Shown: piece by piece, positions 1-6,638 of the stretch
How positions within the stretch are numbered: position 1 is the stretch's first letter
Layout: each line of letters begins with the position of its first letter
Origin: Micavibrio aeruginosavorus
Lineage (GTDB): Bacteria; Pseudomonadota; Alphaproteobacteria; Micavibrionales; Micavibrionaceae
Length of the DNA stretch: 10,931 bases
Reading direction: 5' to 3'
NCBI GenBank assembly: GCA_003241285.1
Contig: QFOT01000063.1
Coordinates: 1 to 10,931 of the forward strand
Position numbers and translations under genes: made by a program
Notes under the pieces: model-generated
The model's database searches: none
What the model was told of the DNA's origin: nothing
What the model saw: the letters and a program-made list of their open reading frames with translations, nothing else

Positions 1-409
1 CGCTTTCCGCCAGTGTTTTCGGCAAAGTGCGTGTTTGCTTCGGTGATTCAATCGCTGATGTCGGATCATCTTGGCGTATATTCTCGGATACCAGGTAGCG
101 GTAGAACTGGCGAAGCGCAGACAGGCGGCGCGCAACGGTACGAACGGCGATCTGGTTTTTGTTCTGGCCTTTTACGTGAATTTTACCAGCGAGATCTGTG
201 AGGTAGGCTTTCAGATCTTCAGCTGTAGCATTCTCAATTTCTTTCTTACGGCTTTCACGTACGAAAAGGCTGACATCAGCAAGATCACGCCAGTAAGCAT
301 GACGTGTATTCAATGCGGCGCCACGTTCTGTGGTGAGCATATCCAAAAATGAATCTACCCATTTAGAAAGCGTTGGCTTCGGCATTGCCGGACGACCTGG
401 ACGTGCCAT
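1..409 (-). CDS. xerD: Site-specific tyrosine recombinase XerD, N-terminal part (runs off left edge)
   Basis: Reading leftwards from the ATG at 409-407 gives 136 open codons to the window edge, beginning MARPGRPAMPKPTLSKWVDS. The visible part is the N-terminal SAM-like core-binding domain of Xer recombinases: an early helix with FLDMLTTERG (about 21-30), then NTRHAYWRDL (34-43), and the helix VRTVARRLSALRQFYRYLVS (about 89-108), followed by a DDPTSAIESPK linker. The catalytic domain with the Arg-His-Arg-Tyr residues lies outside the window. By family knowledge XerD acts with XerC at dif to resolve chromosome dimers at division, with FtsK. I call XerD rather than XerC from the sequence pattern and its alphaproteobacterial position beside aroK. 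The start is supported by an AGGAGA ribosome binding site 8 bases upstream. It follows the 585-residue gene by 33 bases on the same strand, so it is probably the last gene visible in that operon. Confidence 0.88.
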   Translation of the reverse strand, partial: MARPGRPAMPKPTLSKWVDSFLDMLTTERGAALNTRHAYWRDLADVSLFVRESRKKEIENATAEDLKAYLTDLAGKIHVKGQNKNQIAVRTVARRLSALRQFYRYLVSENIRQDDPTSAIESPKQTRTLPKTLAES

Positions 410-442
410 AATTAATTCTCCTATATCTTCTTTTTCTAGTTC

Positions 443-2200
443 TTAGTATTCAATCAAATCCGCCAGCACCTCATGTGCAAGGCTTCTATTTTCTTCACTC
501 AACCCCACAGACTGCAGACCTTCACTGATCCTGATAAGGGCGAGAGGATGAATCTGTGAAATCCTCTGTCCATTCAGTATCTGAAGAGAATAAATGATAA
601 CTTTTCCAGTATCTTGCTTTGCAGCAACTTGAGCCAAGTTATTCATTAATTCCTTAGAAGGCATTACATAATCGTTAGACCCTGTCAAGCTAAAAAGATT
701 TTCATAAGACTTTTCCTTAATTTTATCCTCAGCTTCCTGAGTTTTCAATATTAGAGAAAGTGCATAAAGTTTAGGATTTTCAAGCATTTCCTTGGATTTT
801 TTAGATTCTACTTCCTTATTGTCATTGGTTTCGGCTTTCCCGTGAGAATTCGATTTTAAGGATGCTTTCAGGGCTGAAATAACGTCCAGATCAGTCACTG
901 ATTCCCTGTTTTGGGCATCTGGCCTGCCAAAAGCCTTTGCGTACCATGCGCCGGAGACATTGATTTTCGCCCTGACCAGCAAGCTGACCACTTTGCGAGC
1001 TTCTTCAGTAGTAAAAGTATCTACATTTTTAAGAGAGCCAAAAGAGGCACCAAATGGCAGAAGGGCCGCGTTACTTGATGCAACTGCTATTTTCAGAACT
1101 TCTTTTAAAACAACCGATTTATCAGCGTCTGCCGGAGAGCTTTGTAATTTATTATATAAGGTCATAAAGGGAGACCAATAACTGGGCGCAGACGTAGATG
1201 AAGAGGCTGTTTGCGTAATAAATTCGTTTGTAAAATCAGTCGATGGAACCATGCCTTTTTCAACGGCAACTGAGAGCAGGCTAAGTCTTTGCTGCGGATC
1301 GATAGGCGATTGTTTCAACAGAAGAGATATAATCTGTGGCTTTAAAGGCTTTATATTTTCAGGGGTAAAAAGGTTTTTGGGTATCAGTCCTGATTTATTC
1401 ATTGCCAGAACGCCAATGACTGATTTTCCATTCAATTCGGAAAGTGTAGCCGGAGCTGTCAGTTGCTTAGCACTCGTAAAAAGAGATGCTGTTTTGGCAA
1501 AAGATTCGGATTCGTCATCAGTTGCATCTGTTGTCAGGAGAATATTACAAAACTGCTCTAAATCCGGCCAGAAACTGGTTGAAGACGTGCCCTTCATGTC
1601 ATCCGGTAAAGCTTTTTCTTCAAGGCAGGAAATGCCCATCTGGCCCATGCTTACCATGGCTTCCGTACCGGCTAGAGCCGCTTTGCCTGAGGGGATATTG
1701 CCTTCGAGTTTTTTATACAGAACTACTGTTTCATCAAAAGCGCCTAGATCGACCAACGTCGTTATCCGGGCCGAAAACGCCTCGCTTTCCTTGTCTTCTG
1801 GAAGGGTTTCAGCATCCGGCGACGTAAGAAGGGCCCGCAGTAGCAAGGCGCGCATGGCAGGTGATGAAATATTGACGTTGAGCATGCCAAGATCGGATGC
1901 CAGGGCTTTGCCTGTATAATTTTTCCAGACATCCCCGCCAAGGCCGCCATCGGAAATTCTGGTAAAAAGGCCAAGTGAATTGGCGTTTATCGTATTTTCC
2001 TGTTCAATATCTGCTGCGGCTTTGGAGATTGAATCTGCACCGCTTTGGCGAGGTTTAATTTTAACCGGCATAATCGGGCTATGCACGACAGCCGGAGGGG
2101 TGGTAGGTGGCGCTGGCGTGGCTGGAGCTTCGGCAAGGGCAGGCTGGATTAAAAACGCGCAGGCCAGCAAAAAAGGGATGATATTGCTTTTCATCTTCAT
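443..2200 (-). CDS. Exported alpha-helical protein of unknown function upstream of xerD
   Basis: I cannot assign a function. The 585-residue product starts with a signal peptide (MKMKSNIIPFLLACAFLIQP, then ALA before EAP), with likely cleavage near residue 23. LLAC at 11-14 weakly resembles a lipobox, but the hydrophobic core continues past it, so signal peptidase I is more likely. A proline/alanine/threonine-rich stretch follows (about 24-50). The rest looks mainly alpha-helical, with short helix pairs suggestive of a repeat or solenoid fold. A lysine/glutamate-rich, polar, low-complexity segment lies at about 448-475. Two cysteines (near 192 and 218) could form a disulfide in the periplasm. 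From memory, Rhodospirillales carry a similar large exported hypothetical beside xerD, sometimes named an antifreeze-type polyprotein; that name is not functional evidence. The ATG at 2200 overlaps the stop of the upstream 44-codon gene (ATGA), and xerD starts 33 bases downstream, so all three are probably co-transcribed. Gene reality is high, function unknown. Confidence 0.85.
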   Translation of the reverse strand: MKMKSNIIPFLLACAFLIQPALAEAPATPAPPTTPPAVVHSPIMPVKIKPRQSGADSISKAAADIEQENTINANSLGLFTRISDGGLGGDVWKNYTGKALASDLGMLNVNISSPAMRALLLRALLTSPDAETLPEDKESEAFSARITTLVDLGAFDETVVLYKKLEGNIPSGKAALAGTEAMVSMGQMGISCLEEKALPDDMKGTSSTSFWPDLEQFCNILLTTDATDDESESFAKTASLFTSAKQLTAPATLSELNGKSVIGVLAMNKSGLIPKNLFTPENIKPLKPQIISLLLKQSPIDPQQRLSLLSVAVEKGMVPSTDFTNEFITQTASSSTSAPSYWSPFMTLYNKLQSSPADADKSVVLKEVLKIAVASSNAALLPFGASFGSLKNVDTFTTEEARKVVSLLVRAKINVSGAWYAKAFGRPDAQNRESVTDLDVISALKASLKSNSHGKAETNDNKEVESKKSKEMLENPKLYALSLILKTQEAEDKIKEKSYENLFSLTGSNDYVMPSKELMNNLAQVAAKQDTGKVIIYSLQILNGQRISQIHPLALIRISEGLQSVGLSEENRSLAHEVLADLIEY

Positions 2201-2331
2201 TTTAACTGATCGGCTGAGATGTCGCGTGTCACGGTAGTCTGTTCGACAATCACATCGCTGCCTGCCACATAGGCGAAGCTTCCAGCGATCAAGGTGATCA
2301 AAATCAGGATTAAAATTCCAAAAACTTTCAT
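2197..2331 (-). CDS. Small single-span membrane peptide, 44 residues
   Basis: A short gene starts at ATG 2331-2329 and stops at TGA 2199-2197. The product begins MKVFGILILILITLIAGSFA and continues YVAGSDVIVEQTTVTRDISADQLK. Residues 3-23 form one hydrophobic span that could be a transmembrane anchor or an uncleaved signal, leaving about 20 polar residues outside. AAAGGA lies about 10 bases upstream as a ribosome binding site, stronger than anything before the next gene. Its stop overlaps the start of the 585-residue gene as ATGA, the arrangement expected for translational coupling. It is the first gene after the divergent intergenic region, so it probably heads the operon leading to xerD. I do not recognise the family. 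It could be a real membrane peptide or partly a leader that sets translation of the large exported protein. Confidence 0.7.
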   Translation of the reverse strand: MKVFGILILILITLIAGSFAYVAGSDVIVEQTTVTRDISADQLK

Positions 2332-2455
2332 AAGCGGGGATCCTTTAACGTATAACTGCCAAGAAAGTAGTAAACGAAATAGGGAAATGCAACAGGCTAT
2401 AGAATTACATACATAAAACTTTCCCCGGAATTGTAGACGTTGTATGAACAGTTAA
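2332..2455. promoter_or_regulatory. Divergent intergenic promoter region between the xerD-side operon and aroK
   Basis: This 124-base AT-rich stretch separates two divergent operons and must hold both promoters. I see no strong consensus pair. Weak candidates are TTGCAT with TACTTT at 16 bases spacing reading leftwards, and TTTCCC (2420-2425) with TATGAA (2443-2448) at 17 bases reading rightwards. No ribosome binding site precedes aroK. Promoter presence is inferred from gene layout, not from a clear motif. Confidence 0.45.
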
Positions 2456-3025
2456 ATGGAAATCAGCGATCAAATTCAATACATAAACGATCATCTCTCA
2501 AGCCCGATAGTAATTATCGGCATGATGGGAGCAGGCAAAACCACACTTGGGCGTAAGCTGGCGGAAAAGCTGGGTTGGGAGTTTGTGGATTCCGATATTG
2601 AAATTGAAAGAGAGCAGGGGATTTCGGTTAAGGATATTTTCGAAACCAAAGGCGAGGCTGCTTTCCGTAGTTTGGAAAAAGAAAAAATATCGAAACTTCT
2701 GGATACTGGACATAAGATTTTATCGGCTGGAGGCGGGGCAATAACAACACCTGAAACAGCCCAAAAAATATTTACCCGATCGATATCCCTTTGGATCGAT
2801 GCGCCGGTCAAGACGCTGGCCAAGCGGACAATAGGAACAGGCACGCGGCCATTGCTTGCGGGCAGAGATCCGGAAGAGGCTCTCTCGGAGCGCATGGAAC
2901 AGAGAAGACATCTTTATCAGAAGGCTTCTCTTCGCGTTGACGGATCGGCGGATATCAATACGGTTCTGAATAAAGCGATAGGACAGATTTATGATTATCT
3001 GATACAAAATCCTCATGGAATTTGA
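2456..3025 (+). CDS. aroK: Shikimate kinase
   Basis: AroK phosphorylates shikimate at the 3-hydroxyl using ATP, step five of the shikimate pathway to chorismate, in the cytoplasm. The 189-residue product is close to the usual 170-190. The Walker A loop GMMGAGKT is at 22-29, the DSD shikimate/magnesium motif at 45-47, FRSLE with the substrate-binding Arg at about 70-74, the GGG of the shikimate site at 92-94, and the LID arginine in RPLL at 131-134. A further conserved Arg lies near 150. An in-frame TAA lies immediately before the ATG at 2456, so no longer start is possible. The next methionines fall inside the Walker loop, so this start is forced even though no Shine-Dalgarno is visible. Its last 11 bases overlap aroB, the usual alphaproteobacterial aroK-aroB pairing, and both are probably transcribed with the following membrane protein gene. 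Confidence 0.95.
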   Translation: MEISDQIQYINDHLSSPIVIIGMMGAGKTTLGRKLAEKLGWEFVDSDIEIEREQGISVKDIFETKGEAAFRSLEKEKISKLLDTGHKILSAGGGAITTPETAQKIFTRSISLWIDAPVKTLAKRTIGTGTRPLLAGRDPEEALSERMEQRRHLYQKASLRVDGSADINTVLNKAIGQIYDYLIQNPHGI

Positions 3026-4121
3026 TTTTAAAAAGCTTGACGTAAATTTAAGCGACCGTTCTTACCCTATCTATATCGGCGGTAATATTCTTCATAAAGC
3101 CGACATGTGGTGGCCGGGAACGAAAGCGCAAAAAGCATTTATCGTTACTGATGAGAATACAGGCGATTTATATGCGGAACGCTTGCAAATCATACTGCCG
3201 ATTGAATCTATTATTTATAAAGTCCCAGCAGGCGAAAAGAGCAAATCATTCACTGAATATGAAGAAATTCTTGAATGGATGATTAGCCATGGCCTGAACC
3301 GCCATTCTCTGGTGATCGCGCTGGGCGGTGGTGTCGTTGGCGACTTGGCAGGCTTTGTGTCGGCAACTGCAATGCGCGGCGTAAAGTTTATTCAGATACC
3401 TACTACGTTATTATCGCAGGTCGATAGTTCTGTAGGTGGTAAAACAGGTATCAATTCCAAACAGGGGAAAAACCTGATTGGCGCGTTCTACCAGCCACAA
3501 GTCGTTGTAATCGACACGACGACTTTAAAGACGCTGCCTCAGCGTGAAATGAAGGCGGGATATGCCGAGATCGTTAAATATGGTCTTCTGGGTAATAGTC
3601 GTTTCTTTGAGTGGCTTGAAAGCAATGGGGCGCGGGTGATCGCCGGTGAAGATGATGCGCTGATCTATGCGATTGAAACAAGCTGTGCCATGAAAGCGGA
3701 GATTGTCCGTCAGGATGAATTTGAAGAAACCGGTCTTCGCGCGCTGCTCAATCTTGGTCATACTTTCGCCCATGCGCTGGAAACCTATTGCAAATATGAT
3801 GGCAGGCTTTTGCACGGCGAGGCTGTCGGAATAGGTCTCGTTTTAGCCTCAAGGCTTTCAGCAAGACTTGAATACATATCCCAAGAAGAAGCCGAAAGAG
3901 TTAAGGCTCATTTGATGTCGGTTGATATGATGAGCGAGATTAAAGATATTTCTGGTATCGACGCAACAGCAGAGAAATTGCTAGAGCTGATGCGTAAGGA
4001 TAAGAAGGCAAATTCGGCTGGTCTGGTCTTTGTGCTACTGAATAAGCTTGGGCGCGCAAAGCTGGATAACGATGTGCCGGAAGAAAAAATCCTTGAAGTT
4101 CTGAAAGAGTCGATTGCATGA
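3015..4121 (+). CDS. aroB: 3-dehydroquinate synthase
   Basis: AroB converts DAHP to 3-dehydroquinate, the second shikimate pathway step, using NAD and a divalent metal (zinc or cobalt) in the cytoplasm. The 368-residue length fits the family. The N-terminal Rossmann half carries the NAD-contacting GGGVVGDLAGFVSAT (104-118) and the IPTTLLSQVDSSVGGKTG block (about 128-145) with active-site Lys near 143, then GKNLIGAF near 151-158. The metal ligands are visible as Glu185 in AGYAEIVKYG, His249 in NLGHTFAHALE and His267 in LHGEAVGIG. The ATG at 3015 lies inside the end of aroK (11-base overlap), which suggests translational coupling. Its stop overlaps the start of the next gene as ATGA. Nothing essential is missing. 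Confidence 0.96.
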   Translation: MEFDFKKLDVNLSDRSYPIYIGGNILHKADMWWPGTKAQKAFIVTDENTGDLYAERLQIILPIESIIYKVPAGEKSKSFTEYEEILEWMISHGLNRHSLVIALGGGVVGDLAGFVSATAMRGVKFIQIPTTLLSQVDSSVGGKTGINSKQGKNLIGAFYQPQVVVIDTTTLKTLPQREMKAGYAEIVKYGLLGNSRFFEWLESNGARVIAGEDDALIYAIETSCAMKAEIVRQDEFEETGLRALLNLGHTFAHALETYCKYDGRLLHGEAVGIGLVLASRLSARLEYISQEEAERVKAHLMSVDMMSEIKDISGIDATAEKLLELMRKDKKANSAGLVFVLLNKLGRAKLDNDVPEEKILEVLKESIA

Positions 4122-5392
4122 CGTTGCTGATTTCCACACTGATCGTTTTATCTTTACTTGTTATTTCGGCATTTTTCTCGGCCGGTGAAACATCGATGAC
4201 GGCTGTATCGGAGCCGCGCATGCTGGCCGCGGAAAAAAATGGCAACCGCCTTGCGAAAATGGTCAATAAAATTTTATTGCGCAAAGACCGAATGATCGGG
4301 GCGATGCTGCTTGGCAACAACCTGATCAATATCCTGGCTTCAGCCATCATGACGAATGTCCTGATTAATATGTTCGGCGAAGCAGGAGTATTTTATGCTA
4401 CGGGCGTAATGACGGTATTGATCCTGATTTTTGCTGAAGTCCTGCCAAAGACGCTTGCGCTGCACAGGCCGGATAACATGGCGATGTTTATGGCGCCAGT
4501 CATGCGTGTCATTATCATTATTTTTTCTCCAATCACCCAACTGATTTCTTCGATTGTGCACACAACTCTTAAATTTTTCCGCGTTGATTTAAGTCAGGTA
4601 GATGAAGAAGCTCAGATGGAAGTATTGCGCGGCGCGATTGAGATGCATCGTGGACCGGAAGAGGAAACTCAGAAACAGCGCGCCATGTTAAAATCTGTCA
4701 TGGATCTGGCAGATGTTACGGTCGAGGAGGTAATGATCCACCGCAAGAATGTAGCTATGATCGATGCGGCAACGGACGCCGAGGAAATAATAGATGAGGT
4801 TTTAAATAGCCCCTATACAAGAATGCCGGTGTGGAAAGACAAGCAGGATAATATTATTGGCCTGATCCACGTGAAATGGCTGCTGCGTGAGCTTAAAACT
4901 GCGAATAATGACTATTCAAAGATTAAGATCGAGGATATTGCGGCAGAACCCTGGTTTATTCCGAACACGACGACATTATTCGACCAGTTGCAGGCATTCC
5001 GGGAGCGCGGCGAACATTTTGCGTTCGTGATCGACGAATATGGAAGTTTTATGGGCGTGGTAACTCTTGAGGATATTCTGGAAGATATCGTCGGTGACAT
5101 TGATGATGAGCATGATATGAGCATGCCGGGCGTCAAAAAACAGCCAAATGGTACATACCTGGTTAACGGCACGGTTACGATCCGCGATATCAAACGAGAG
5201 TTTGAATGGGATTTGCCCGATGCCGATTATTCGACGATTGCAGGCCTCGTCCTGTATGAAGCTAGAAAATTACCCGATGTCGGGCAAAGCTTTATGTTCC
5301 ACAATTTCAAATTCGACGTTGTTCGCCGGCATAGAAATCAGATTACGCTTGTTCGGGTAACACCACCGCCAAAAGTGGTATCGGCTGATTAA
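4118..5392 (+). CDS. CNNM/DUF21-CBS-CorC membrane protein (HlyC/TlyC, hemolysin-like family)
   Basis: This 424-residue protein has the three-part build of the CNNM/HlyC family. The DUF21/CNNM membrane domain spans about residues 1-155, with hydrophobic spans near 3-21, 58-84, 90-110 and 125-148, and includes FFSAGETSMTA (19-29) and the FAEVLPKTLA motif (105-114). A CBS pair follows at about 200-325 (EEVMIHRKNV; then FAFVIDEYGSFMGVVTLEDI at 301-320), then a CorC_HlyC domain to about 415. Family members are linked to magnesium/cobalt efflux or ion homeostasis; the names hemolysin or TlyC are historical and do not show haemolytic activity. The exact ion here is unknown. Its ATG overlaps the aroB stop by 4 bases (ATGA), so it is the third gene of the aroK operon, a linkage common in Alphaproteobacteria. 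Its stop abuts the stop of the convergent ferritin-CCC1 gene with no spacer. Confidence 0.9.
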   Translation: MTLLISTLIVLSLLVISAFFSAGETSMTAVSEPRMLAAEKNGNRLAKMVNKILLRKDRMIGAMLLGNNLINILASAIMTNVLINMFGEAGVFYATGVMTVLILIFAEVLPKTLALHRPDNMAMFMAPVMRVIIIIFSPITQLISSIVHTTLKFFRVDLSQVDEEAQMEVLRGAIEMHRGPEEETQKQRAMLKSVMDLADVTVEEVMIHRKNVAMIDAATDAEEIIDEVLNSPYTRMPVWKDKQDNIIGLIHVKWLLRELKTANNDYSKIKIEDIAAEPWFIPNTTTLFDQLQAFRERGEHFAFVIDEYGSFMGVVTLEDILEDIVGDIDDEHDMSMPGVKKQPNGTYLVNGTVTIRDIKREFEWDLPDADYSTIAGLVLYEARKLPDVGQSFMFHNFKFDVVRRHRNQITLVRVTPPPKVVSAD

Positions 5393-5398
5393 TCAGCC
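5383..5398. repeat. Perfect 16-base palindrome spanning two convergent stop codons
   Basis: GGCTGATTAATCAGCC is a perfect palindrome whose centre falls between the TAA of the plus-strand CNNM gene (5390-5392) and the TGA of the minus-strand ferritin-CCC1 gene (5395-5393). It could form a 6-base stem with a TTAA loop on either transcript. No T-run follows on either side, so an intrinsic terminator is not demonstrated. Confidence 0.6.
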
Positions 5399-5695
5399 TG
5401 TAATCGTCACGCCGAAAATTCGACCAACTGTATAAGTAATTGCAGCGGCTGCGTAGCCGATCAGTAGTTGGCGTATGCCGGAGAAGCCGAAGCCCCGGCC
5501 TGTAAAGAGCGCCGTTCCCATACCAATAATTAGTAAGCCAAGGCCGCTGACCAGAAGAGACGTAATAACGGCGTCATGTCCTTCTAAAAACATAAACGGA
5601 GCGACTGGAAAAATGGCCCCGACGGCAAATAGAAAGAAGGACGAGATAGCTGCTGTCCATGCCGAGCCCCCTAGCTCGTCCGGATCGATGCCCAA
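5393..5695 (-). pseudogene. C-terminal fragment of ferritin-CCC1 transporter, downstream of the in-frame stop
   Basis: These 100 codons continue the reading frame of the upstream ferritin-CCC1 gene directly after its TAA, with no frameshift. The sequence LGIDPDELGGSAW is the normal continuation of the CCC1 domain. Three membrane spans follow: about AISSFFLFAVGAIFPVAPF, then VITSLLVSGLGLLIIGMG, then LLIGYAAAAITYTVGRIFG. They would be transmembrane helices 3-5 of the transporter. The only in-frame start is the TTG immediately after the stop (5695-5693), with no clear ribosome binding site, so independent translation would need reinitiation. On its own it lacks helices 1-2 and the ferritin domain. 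I therefore treat it as the detached tail of a recently broken gene. The frame is otherwise clean, so the break is recent, or is a sequencing error, or the two parts are still made separately. Confidence 0.7.
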
Positions 5696-6517
5696 TTACT
5701 CGCGTACCAACGTATCGAGAGCACGGTCAGGGTCGGACATCAGTCGGTTGGCGAGTTCCGTTGCATGCTCCTCGGTCAAGCCTTTAGCCTGATAGATCAG
5801 GATGAGTTCCTGTTTTTCTTCTTCAGGGTTTTCCTCAAGCTCGCTCTTTTCCTTATCGATCTGCTTTTGATGAAGTTCACGTGAGGAATTGACGGAAAGC
5901 CATTCACCCATCGCCATGGAACATGCCCCGGCGACTAATCCTGCAAGGCCGGTCAGAAGAATTGTCTGGGAGGCTACGGCGGCGCCTGCTACCCCCATGA
6001 CGAGGGACAGGTTGGATACGAGCCCGTCATTAGCGCCGAGAACGGCTGCCCGCAATTCGTTACCGCCAAGAAAGTGGCGTTTTTCTAGTTTTGCGACATC
6101 GGCACCGGGAAGGCCGGTCTTTGTCTTTTTCGATAAAGCCCGCAAAATCAAGGCGTGTGATTTCTCTTCACGGGGCATGGCTGAGCGGCAGACCTCATTC
6201 TGGCCGAAATACTTGTCGCTGTCTTTGGATTCGATAGTCGCCAGACTGGGCAGGATAAAACCGGATCCCATTTTTTGGCCAAGCCAGATCATGAAACGGG
6301 TGCGGGGAGAAACTTTGATTGTATCAGGATTACCCCCCGCTTTAATGATCTGTTCTCGCCAGAAAGCGGCGTGTTTATCTTCAATAGCTGCCAGTTTCAG
6401 GTAAATTCCGGCTGTAGACGGGTTTTCCTCGTGATGCGCCATCGCCTTATACATGGCGGAGGCATCGATTTCGCCCTGAAGATTGTCGATATAGCGTTTA
6501 AGCGCGGAATTTGTCAT
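5696..6517 (-). CDS. Ferritin-like/CCC1 (VIT1-family) iron-manganese transporter, truncated by in-frame TAA
   Basis: Family knowledge: these fusions join a rubrerythrin-like di-iron domain to a CCC1/VIT1 membrane transporter and are thought to move iron or manganese across the cytoplasmic membrane. The 273 residues show ferritin metal ligands at Glu16, Glu46xxHis49 and Glu118xxHis121. CCC1 helix 1 follows (NELRAAVLGANDGLVSNLSL, about 153-172), then helix 2 (about 187-209, ending MAMGEWLSVNS). Next comes the charged cytoplasmic metal-binding segment (DKEKSELEENPEEEKQEL, 221-238) running to TLVRE. There the frame hits TAA at 5696-5698, so helices 3-5 are lost; the remaining 100 codons follow in the same frame. 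I chose ATG 6517, not the TTG at 6541. AAGG lies 6 bases before the ATG, and the TTG would sit at or ahead of the predicted transcription start. As truncated, the transporter is unlikely to work unless the stop is bypassed. Confidence 0.8.
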   Translation of the reverse strand: MTNSALKRYIDNLQGEIDASAMYKAMAHHEENPSTAGIYLKLAAIEDKHAAFWREQIIKAGGNPDTIKVSPRTRFMIWLGQKMGSGFILPSLATIESKDSDKYFGQNEVCRSAMPREEKSHALILRALSKKTKTGLPGADVAKLEKRHFLGGNELRAAVLGANDGLVSNLSLVMGVAGAAVASQTILLTGLAGLVAGACSMAMGEWLSVNSSRELHQKQIDKEKSELEENPEEEKQELILIYQAKGLTEEHATELANRLMSDPDRALDTLVRE

Positions 6518-6539
6518 TGGGGGCCTTAGGTATTTGTTC

Positions 6540-6556
6540 AATATTAATGTAATATT
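6540..6556. promoter_or_regulatory. Operator-like inverted repeat overlapping the ferritin-CCC1 promoter
   Basis: AATATTA-ATG-TAATATT is a perfect 7+3+7 inverted repeat. It overlaps the -10 box on the minus strand (TATAAT, plus-strand 6554-6559) and the expected transcription start near 6547, about 23-39 bases before the ATG. That position would suit a repressor. Related genes in rhizobia are iron-regulated (Irr family), but this repeat does not clearly match a published iron box that I can recall, so the regulator is unknown. Confidence 0.45.
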
Positions 6557-6559
6557 ATA
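6554..6559 (-). promoter_or_regulatory. Probable -10 box for the ferritin-CCC1 gene
   Basis: On the minus strand the hexamer reads TATAAT, a perfect sigma-70-type -10, about 37 bases before the chosen ATG. The matching -35 is poor (TTTCGT or ATTTCG at 16-17 bases spacing), which would fit a regulated promoter. Position and consensus match are seen; promoter function is inferred. Confidence 0.5.
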
Positions 6560-6624
6560 GTCATTCCGATAAAAGACGAAATCTTGTATAAATAATTCTG
6601 GATTCTTGCCACCGCCGGAATGAC
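6560..6624. repeat. Imperfect palindromic element with GTCATTCCG ends
   Basis: GTCATTCCG at 6560-6568 is mirrored by CGGAATGAC at 6616-6624, with a 47-base interior that is partly self-complementary (for example ATTCTGGATTCTTGCC against the left half). Ends of the form GTCATTCC are typical of dispersed palindromic repeats in several alphaproteobacteria, including rickettsial ones. Only one copy is in this window, so membership of a repeat family is a guess. It fills the gap between two divergent genes and may carry the promoter of the plus-strand gene (TATAAA at 6587-6592). Confidence 0.45.
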
Positions 6625-6638
6625 AAAATGAGGACGAT

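Noticed and set aside
13..352. Plus-strand frames at the left edge
   Set aside because: The minus strand encodes a clear XerD N-terminal domain with a good ribosome binding site over the same bases.
1251..1919. A 222-codon plus-strand open frame, antisense to the 585-residue exported protein gene
   Set aside because: It lacks a ribosome binding site and recognisable protein pattern, and lies wholly opposite a gene with signal peptide and consistent composition; it is most simply a shadow frame.
4118..5392. A true haemolysin/virulence gene
   Set aside because: The CNNM-CBS-CorC build and its place in the aroK-aroB operon indicate a housekeeping ion-related membrane protein; the haemolysin label is historical.
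5383..5398. Intrinsic bidirectional terminator
   Set aside because: The stem is short and neither strand has a following T-run, so I list only a palindrome.
5693..5698. Genetic code reassignment or programmed readthrough of TAA
   Set aside because: TAA ends other intact genes in the window (for example at 5390-5392 and 9531-9533), and the codon is followed by T, a strong termination context, so reassignment is not credible and readthrough unlikely.
5889..6404. A 171-codon plus-strand frame opposite the ferritin-CCC1 gene
   Set aside because: The minus strand carries the conserved di-iron motifs and membrane helices; the plus frame has an arginine/serine/proline-rich composition typical of an antisense shadow.
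6518..6541. TTG start at 6541 for the ferritin-CCC1 gene, adding eight residues
   Set aside because: It falls at the inverted repeat, upstream of or at the predicted transcription start; the ATG at 6517 has AAGG at good spacing and gives the usual N-terminus.
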